The notes below the pieces were generated by a model. It was not told the origin of the DNA, did no database searches, and saw nothing but the letters and a program-made list of their open reading frames with translations. The translations under genes and the position numbers were made by a program. A stretch of 64,000 bases of DNA from positions 186,001 through 250,000 of the forward strand of contig NZ_JRMV01000272.1 of assembly GCF_000758755.1 (NCBI RefSeq). Direction: 5' to 3'. This document shows positions 60,421-64,000 of this stretch, piece by piece; positions within the stretch are counted from its first letter, which is position 1; every line of letters starts with the position of its first letter. The DNA is from Actinomyces sp. S6-Spd3. Lineage in GTDB: Bacteria > Actinomycetota > Actinomycetes > Actinomycetales > Actinomycetaceae.

Positions 60421-62033
60421 GCGGGCAGTGCGTGTCATGGATGGTGGTTTCTTCGGATACAACGCGCATTGATACCGAGGCGCTTGTCGGCGACGTTCTA
60501 TTCCTGCGAAGGATTCGCGAGGCCCTTGATAGTCAGCTAGGCGCGGCGCATTCGCTCAATCAGGAGTTGTGTGCACATCAGTGTGGGGGTGTTTTGCAGC
60601 GTTTGTGTGCCCTCGGTGCACAACTGAGCGAGCAGATTGGTAGTTGTGCGGACAGGCTTGCTTACGTTGCGTCCATCCATGCCGCTGCCGAGGCCGACGC
60701 TGCTTCCTATCAGAAGACCGTGCGCAGGCTGGGTGGCAGTATGGGCGAGCTTTCGTGGGCGGGAGGATTGACAGCATCGCGAAAGATTGCAGGCGTGGGG
60801 AAATACGTTAATCCTTATGTCCCTTTCCTCTTCGCACCGCTTGGCATCTTTCATGGGATAGCAACTATCAGCGCCCACGGTCTGTCTTTTGTTCGCCAGC
60901 CATCAGATGCGTCTTTGGGGTTACGTACACAAATGGATGTTGCTGAACTATCTCGGCTGGTCAACGGGACTTCATCGCGCTCGGACGTTGAGGTCACTCG
61001 AGATGCTGCTGCACAGATGTCAACGCTGTATGCAGCAATGGGATGGTTGATGTTTGGTCGCCATTCGGGGGTGAGGATTTCAGCGCAGAACCTTCCCGAT
61101 GACGCGCCGTCTGGGCCGACAAGCCAAGTACTCTTGGGAGTTGCGCAGGGAGGGCGCCCGACGGAATATTGCGGTTCTTTCGGCGCGGTCGTCTATGCCG
61201 TTAACGCTGTAGCAGCTTATCCACCGCATACTTCCTCTCCTCAATCGCAGGTTTCGCGTCCCCAGGCGGGTTCCAAGCTGGAGAAGGTCGAAACCCCGTT
61301 GAAGGCCTCGGAGGCATTGGAACGTATCGGGCAACTTCGCTCCAGTGCAGACGAGGGACAGATTGAGATCCTTCAGCACGTGACGGTAGACAGTGATGGA
61401 AGGGAGCATCGAGCGTGGTCGGTCATGATCAGAGGGACGCAAAAGTGGGGGCCGGGCGAAGACAATCCCCAAGATATGCTGACGAATCTTCAAGCAGTTG
61501 GGCAATCCAATTCCGACCAGCTCAGGGCAGTGAAAACTACCATGGATATGGCGGGGATCAAGGCTGATGAGCCCGTTGAATTTGTGGGCCACTCTCAAGG
61601 CGGCATTATTGCTGCACAGTTGGCCGCAGATCCGCAGGTGCGCTCGCACTACCGCGTTGCCTCGGTGCTAACCGCGGGTTCGCCGGTCGCGGGATTCCAT
61701 CCCGACTCAAGTGTTCCCATGCTGAATATGGAAAACACGCGTGACATTGTCCCCGCACTTGACGGCGGAGCGAATGCTAATCGCGGCCACGCATTGACCC
61801 TGCATTTTGATAGTGAGCACTTAGAAAGAAAACAAGGGCAGGACAATCCCATTGCCGCTCACGATATTGCGACCTACACCGAAGCAATTCGAGAGTGCGA
61901 ATCGGCGGACGCGGGCCGCTATCGCAATATCGAGGACGTGCATCGCTGGGAAGAGGAAAGAAGAACTCGGCTGGGTATCACAGATGCGACGCGCACGCGT
62001 TCCTACATTTTTGATACCCGCCGAGTTTCTTAA
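60417..62033 (+). CDS. WXG/LXG-like helical domain plus alpha/beta hydrolase
   Basis: The 538-residue protein has an N-terminal helical region (about 15-110, coiled, with IGSCADRLAYVASIHAAAEADAASY) like a WXG100/LXG secretion domain. A hydrophobic stretch lies near 140-160. The C-terminal alpha/beta hydrolase (about 320-500) has nucleophile elbow VGHSQGGIIA, Asp in MENTRDIVPALDG and His in AAHDIATYTEAI. It shares the GTxxW/GTNHF region, HSQGG and VPxxDGGAN pattern with the protein at 56621. It resembles PE-PPE-type lipases. It may be exported with the small protein and act as a lipase or toxin; no immunity gene was recognised. Confidence 0.75.
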   Translation: MSGQCVSWMVVSSDTTRIDTEALVGDVLFLRRIREALDSQLGAAHSLNQELCAHQCGGVLQRLCALGAQLSEQIGSCADRLAYVASIHAAAEADAASYQKTVRRLGGSMGELSWAGGLTASRKIAGVGKYVNPYVPFLFAPLGIFHGIATISAHGLSFVRQPSDASLGLRTQMDVAELSRLVNGTSSRSDVEVTRDAAAQMSTLYAAMGWLMFGRHSGVRISAQNLPDDAPSGPTSQVLLGVAQGGRPTEYCGSFGAVVYAVNAVAAYPPHTSSPQSQVSRPQAGSKLEKVETPLKASEALERIGQLRSSADEGQIEILQHVTVDSDGREHRAWSVMIRGTQKWGPGEDNPQDMLTNLQAVGQSNSDQLRAVKTTMDMAGIKADEPVEFVGHSQGGIIAAQLAADPQVRSHYRVASVLTAGSPVAGFHPDSSVPMLNMENTRDIVPALDGGANANRGHALTLHFDSEHLERKQGQDNPIAAHDIATYTEAIRECESADAGRYRNIEDVHRWEEERRTRLGITDATRTRSYIFDTRRVS

Positions 62034-62066
62034 GAGAGTGGCTCAAGGCCAGACGGCGCCGGTGAG

Positions 62067-62447
62067 TTACTTCTTCTTAGCGCCCGTGAGTCCTCCAAAG
62101 AGCGAGGAGACAACAGCGGTGATGATGGCACCGATGACGGCCGCACCAAGGCCAGACACAGAGAAGGGCAGGCCCATGGAGTCTGCAATCGATCCCGCCA
62201 CCAGGAAGCCAATGCCATTGGTGATCAGGGCAAAAAGGCCGAAGGTGAGGATGTAGAGCGGGAAGGCAAGAATCTGAATGAGAGGCCGCACAATGGAGTT
62301 CACGACGGTGAATACCAGTGCAATCAACCCCAAAATGACAACGGTTTCCGTCATGGACGTACCGCGCGCAATGGTAATTCCCGGGACAAGAGCAGCTGAG
62401 ACCCATAGGCCCAGCGCCGTTCCAATGAGACGCAGAATAAAGTTCAT
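62067..62447 (-). CDS. Phage holin family (YvlD-like) membrane protein
   Basis: The 126-residue protein has four hydrophobic segments. NFILRLIGTALGLWVSA starts it, and the middle IVRPLIQILAFPLYILTFGLF is the PF04020 signature. It ends AKKK. The family name comes from weak similarity to holins; the proteins are chromosomal membrane proteins linked to envelope stress in some bacteria. An upstream ATG (62462) is possible. Confidence 0.85.
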   Translation of the reverse strand: MNFILRLIGTALGLWVSAALVPGITIARGTSMTETVVILGLIALVFTVVNSIVRPLIQILAFPLYILTFGLFALITNGIGFLVAGSIADSMGLPFSVSGLGAAVIGAIITAVVSSLFGGLTGAKKK

Positions 62448-62480
62448 ACGCCCCATTATCACCGATCGGGTAATAGTCGA

Positions 62481-63278
62481 CTAGGCGACGATTGCCAGGA
62501 CCGCCGAAAAGAGACAGGCACAGGAGACGTATTCCCCAAGTCCGATGATCAGGGGAGGGATCTTGAGGTGCTTGATCTTACGCAGTGCAGGGATAAGGAT
62601 CGCGCGCAGGGCGATCACGACGAAAGCCAGAAGTACTCCGCCGGGAAGAACATGCATGAGCACTCCGATCAGGCATGCGACCACAAGTGCCAAGTGCCAG
62701 GCAACGGAGACGATATACACCGATAGCTTATTTGCCCCGCGGATGAGGGAGCGGACATAGACGATAGACCCCAGCATGTAGGCGGCGACGGCTACCGCTG
62801 CGCACCACAGTTTGTGCTGCGAATAGCCCTCTGAGGTAATCCAGATCGACAGGGGCAGGGTGCACGAACTCGCAAGAACGCTCGACACATGGGAGGCAAT
62901 GGAGCGGCGGCGCTTGCGGAAGGCCTCGTAAGTTGCAACTGCGCAAAAAAGGGTGATGGGGATGATGATCCGTGCGATGGCATGCGGGCGCATGACAATA
63001 ATCGGAACCCCGCACACGACAGCTATGCTCGCCCAGGTGAGGAAGGCGGGAAGGTAGGTGCGGCGTCGCTTGGGAGAGGCCGCCCAATACAGGCTCAGGG
63101 CATGGAAGCTGCAATAGGCGGCGGTCCAAGCTGCAAGGAGCAGGAATTGAATGGGCTGAGGATGGACGGTGCATATTCCGACGGCGATCGGAAGAACGGT
63201 CATGACCCAGGCGCCGTGTTCGTTTGAGAGCCACCCGTGCCGGACCAAGCTTCGCATCTTCGAGCCACGTTGATTCAT
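62481..63278 (-). CDS. YwiC-like membrane protein
   Basis: The 265-residue protein has eight to nine hydrophobic segments and near its N-terminus GWLSNEHGAWVMTVLPI, the conserved motif of the YwiC family. The function is unknown; in Bacillus ywiC lies next to the anaerobic nar/fnr genes. Start codons at 63305 and 63257 are alternatives. It is transcribed toward the YvlD-like gene, 34 bases from its end. Confidence 0.82.
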   Translation of the reverse strand: MNQRGSKMRSLVRHGWLSNEHGAWVMTVLPIAVGICTVHPQPIQFLLLAAWTAAYCSFHALSLYWAASPKRRRTYLPAFLTWASIAVVCGVPIIVMRPHAIARIIIPITLFCAVATYEAFRKRRRSIASHVSSVLASSCTLPLSIWITSEGYSQHKLWCAAVAVAAYMLGSIVYVRSLIRGANKLSVYIVSVAWHLALVVACLIGVLMHVLPGGVLLAFVVIALRAILIPALRKIKHLKIPPLIIGLGEYVSCACLFSAVLAIVA

Positions 63279-63411
63279 GGGCAACAGTGTAGTGGGCGTA
63301 TTCACTTAGGGAAACCTAAGAAATGTGCGGAAAATGTGCCCGCGCTCACCGATATCCCATGCTCTGAGATGAAATTTTCGCGAACTGAATTCTCGGCGCA
63401 ATGTTATAGGT

Positions 63412-64000
63412 ATGTCAACAAACGATACACGCGAAGAAACCGTCCCATCCTCGGTTGCCGCTAAGCCCGAGCTTTCTCAAGAAGATCGTTCTGCCCGCAT
63501 TGCGGTTACCGTATTTCCGCTCATCATTATTGCGGCATTCGCTCTGGGTCTGATTTTCCCGACCCATGCAGCAAAGCTCGCCTCGGGTGTGAACATCGGC
63601 CTGGGCATCATCATGTTCGGCATGGGCTTGACCCTGACCCTTCCCGACTTTGCCCTTGTCGTGAAGCGCCCCCTGCCCGTCATCGTCGGTGTTATCGCGC
63701 AGTACGTGATCATGCCTGGAGTCGCCTTCCTTCTGGCCAAGCTGCTCCACCTCGATCCGGCAATTGCAGCCGGCGTCATCCTGGTCGGTTGCGCCCCGGG
63801 CGGAACCGCCTCGAATGTCATCTCTTACTTGGCTAAGGGTGACGTTGCACTCTCGGTGACCATGACATCGATTTCCACTCTTCTGGCACCCTTCATGACC
63901 CCCCTTCTCACCAAGTGGCTGGCCGGTCAGTACATGCCCGTTGATGCAAAGAGTATGGCGCTCGCAATTGTTCAGATCGTTCTGATCCCCGTCGTCGCAG
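63412..64000 (+). CDS. Bile acid:sodium symporter family protein, 3' truncated by the window
   Basis: Begins at ATG 63412 (STNDTREETV) and runs open past the window edge, so only about 196 residues are seen. Several hydrophobic segments follow, with VGCAPGGTASNVISYLAKGDVALSVTMTSISTLLAP, the conserved sodium-binding crossover region of the BASS family. Members carry bile acids, pyruvate or other organic anions with sodium; the substrate here is unknown. Divergent from the YwiC-like gene. Confidence 0.88.
   Translation, partial: MSTNDTREETVPSSVAAKPELSQEDRSARIAVTVFPLIIIAAFALGLIFPTHAAKLASGVNIGLGIIMFGMGLTLTLPDFALVVKRPLPVIVGVIAQYVIMPGVAFLLAKLLHLDPAIAAGVILVGCAPGGTASNVISYLAKGDVALSVTMTSISTLLAPFMTPLLTKWLAGQYMPVDAKSMALAIVQIVLIPVVA

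Noticed and set aside
62067-62462. Holin as evidence for a prophage
   Set aside because: The PF04020-type protein is a chromosomal membrane protein and no phage gene is near it.
1-64000. CRISPR arrays, rRNA genes, prophage genes, transposases
   Set aside because: Looked for regularly spaced repeats, rRNA-like stretches and transposase or integrase motifs; none found.

Overview
The window is the replication-origin region of a high-G+C Gram-positive chromosome. It most resembles the Actinomycetaceae (Actinomyces/Schaalia type). Three things point there. The gene order rpmH-rnpA-yidD-yidC-jag-rsmG-parA-parB on one side and dnaA-dnaN-recF-dciA-gyrB-gyrA-DUF3566-tRNA-Ile-tRNA-Ala on the other is the conserved actinobacterial origin order. 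The cca / NUDIX / DUF6049 / murJ / trxB block and the DLW-39 small protein are actinobacterial. A sortase substrate is also present. The genus is inferred from gene content, not from a search.

Layout. 1-2.9 kb: end of a MATE transporter, then the rpsF-ssb-rpsR-rplI operon. 3-14.2 kb: cell-wall and RNA genes (class A penicillin-binding protein, CCA-adding enzyme, NUDIX hydrolase, DUF6049, MurJ, thioredoxin reductase). 14.2-17.5 kb: a luciferase-like oxidoreductase gene broken by a visibly more G+C-rich cassette carrying a CmtR-type metal sensor and a P1B ATPase. 17.7-23.1 kb: an ABC exporter, MgtC, and an aminotransferase plus D-Ala-D-Ala ligase-like pair. 23.1-32.1 kb: a HAD protein, parB/parA with three parS sites (one inside a 44-bp perfect palindrome), rsmG to rpmH, and the origin with DnaA boxes on both sides of dnaA. 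32.1-41 kb: replication and gyrase genes and two tRNAs. 41-44.7 kb: lipid kinase, serS, HAD. 44.7-48.6 kb: an accessory stretch with an AAA ATPase/RloB pair (AbiL-like candidate phage defence) and a hydrolase/TetR divergent pair. 48.6-51.9 kb: DUF5926, glycosyltransferase and DUF2079 genes. 51.9-55.1 kb: a copper set (csoR, copZ, copA), where copA carries its metal-binding domain inside the catalytic loop. 55.2-62 kb: an LARTG surface protein and two related alpha/beta hydrolases flanking purB, one preceded by a WXG100-like small protein. 62-64 kb: small membrane proteins and the start of a bile acid:sodium symporter family gene.

Functional themes: replication initiation and chromosome segregation (dnaA, dnaN, recF, dciA, gyrases, parABS), peptidoglycan synthesis and export (PBP, MurJ, Ddl-like ligase), protein insertion and RNA maturation (yidC/yidD, rnpA, cca, jag), and two separate metal-efflux modules with cognate sensors whose cysteine/histidine ligand positions match the characterised CmtR and CsoR. 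The best candidates for something new are the internal metal-binding domain of the copper ATPase, the WXG100-like/hydrolase pair at 60.2-62.0 kb with its relative at 56.6 kb, the in-frame internal start in murJ, and the TA-flanked metal-resistance insertion that has no recognisable transposase.
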